Source: Prosthecobacter sp. (GTDB lineage Bacteria > Verrucomicrobiota > Verrucomicrobiia > Verrucomicrobiales > Verrucomicrobiaceae). From it: DNA of 64,000 nucleotides. A model generated the notes under the pieces. That model ran no database searches. It had not been told where the DNA came from and was given only the letters and a program-made list of their open reading frames with translations. Made by a program: the position numbers and the translations under genes. Location of the stretch: assembly GCA_019186985.1 (NCBI GenBank), contig JABARQ010000017.1:186001-250000 (forward strand). The letters are read 5' to 3'. This document shows, piece after piece, positions 63,471 through 64,000 of this stretch (its first letter is position 1; each line of letters begins with the position of its first letter).

Positions 63471-64000
63471 TCACGGTTGCTTCGCATAGTCCTGCCACTG
63501 CGTCTCGATCCATTTCGCGTCGGGTTTGCCATCGAATACAAGCAGGCGGTACCGGGAGATGTACGGCTTGCCGGGCTCGATGGACCAGTCGCCGTCCTGG
63601 GAGGGGGCGACGCAGAGCTGAGGATTTTTGGGGTTCAGGCGCAGGGGCTGTGGAAAGCGGAAGTTGGAGGGATGGATGAGCACGGCGATGCCGGTGAGTG
63701 TTCCATCGACTTCACCGCCGAGGTAAACCCAGCGGGCCTTGGTGGAGTCGCCGGTTTTGCGGTCATGGCCTTCGCTGGTGAGCATGGTGACGGCATCGAC
63801 GGGGTTCCAGAGCGGATTGCCACGCAGGCCGAGGCCGCCGTAGTGGTATTTGGGCAGCTTGAGCGGCCTGTCCGTGGCGCAGGTCTGCGTGCTGGTGAGG
63901 TCGAGGATGTTGGAAAGCACGCCGTCGAGCTGCTTTTGCGCAACCTGGACGTCCCAGGTTTCATTCAGCACCCTGGTGTCAGGCGCATGACTGTGATCCA
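63471..64000 (-). CDS. DUF6807 (PmoA-like) protein, 5' end outside window
   Basis: The reading frame is open past base 64000, so only the C-terminal ~176 residues are seen. They fit the DUF6807 family (also annotated methane-oxygenase PmoA, a misleading name): DGTLTGIAVLIHPSNFRFPQPLRLNP, then IEPGKPYISRYRLLVFDGKPDA near the end. These secreted proteins are common in planctomycetes and Verrucomicrobiota beside oxidoreductases and hydrolases. Function unknown. It lies upstream of the giant TIM-barrel/cupredoxin gene on the same strand and may share its transcript (115-base gap). Confidence 0.75.
   Translation of the reverse strand, partial: DHSHAPDTRVLNETWDVQVAQKQLDGVLSNILDLTSTQTCATDRPLKLPKYHYGGLGLRGNPLWNPVDAVTMLTSEGHDRKTGDSTKARWVYLGGEVDGTLTGIAVLIHPSNFRFPQPLRLNPKNPQLCVAPSQDGDWSIEPGKPYISRYRLLVFDGKPDAKWIETQWQDYAKQP

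Overview
The window looks like a chromosomal segment of a member of the Verrucomicrobiota, probably near the Prosthecobacter/Verrucomicrobiaceae group. This is inferred from content, not from a search. It is GC-rich, many starts lack a Shine-Dalgarno motif, and it carries families expanded in the PVC superphylum: three planctomycete-cytochrome/DUF1549/DUF1553 (PSD1) proteins, a DUF1501 protein, a ThuA / PVC-dehydrogenase / cupredoxin fusion, a DUF6807 (PmoA-like) protein, and large secreted TPR proteins beside ExbB/ExbD.

Layout. 1-7465 (minus strand): an sbcD-sbcC pair split by about 3.5 kb of accessory DNA. The insert holds a DUF4062 gene overlapping an AlbA/HATPase/wHTH gene, two copies of a 44-bp motif built from GGCCGGAT boxes, a 107-bp duplicate of the sbcD 3' end, and a low-GC gene joining a macro domain to a TIR/SEFIR domain that is broken by an apparent one-base deletion. 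This is the most interesting part of the window and looks like a small defence islet. 7619-10137: glycogen phosphorylase with a terminator. 10282-18875 (minus): an envelope-energy block made of two TPR proteins, ExbB, two ExbD, a third TPR protein, LptE and RsmI. 19219-23576 (plus): a pseudopilin with a collagen-like tail, then rpsO, pnp and a DUF5069 gene, with clear terminators after the first three.

23606-28914: mixed small genes (a SnoaL-like/cupin pair, rlmN, a secreted lectin-like protein, an acyl-CoA synthetase, a secreted unknown). 28942-36315 (minus): a tightly packed six-gene run (ceramidase-like protein, PSD1, aspartoacylase-like hydrolase, MFS transporter, two alpha/beta hydrolases), probably catabolic. 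36390-39196: two verrucomicrobial unknowns and glcF. 39291-42053 (plus): a metallophosphatase and the aguB-aguA putrescine pair. 42133-53020 (minus): two more PSD1 proteins and a 1487-residue multidomain oxidoreductase-like protein ending in a type-1 copper domain. 53408-57774: a membrane protein, class II aldolase, and a His-rich DUF1980 protein with its permease partner. 57881-64000: a DUF1501 protein, a second cupredoxin-terminated giant protein and a partial DUF6807 protein.

Working together: the PSD1, DUF1501 and cupredoxin-ended proteins form the periplasmic or outer-surface catabolic apparatus usual in polymer-degrading PVC bacteria. The Exb/TPR block probably energises outer-membrane uptake or assembly. 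The sbcCD islet probably provides phage or plasmid defence. Short palindromic repeats occur between genes and, twice, in frame inside coding sequences. No tRNA, rRNA, CRISPR array or insertion-sequence transposase was seen.
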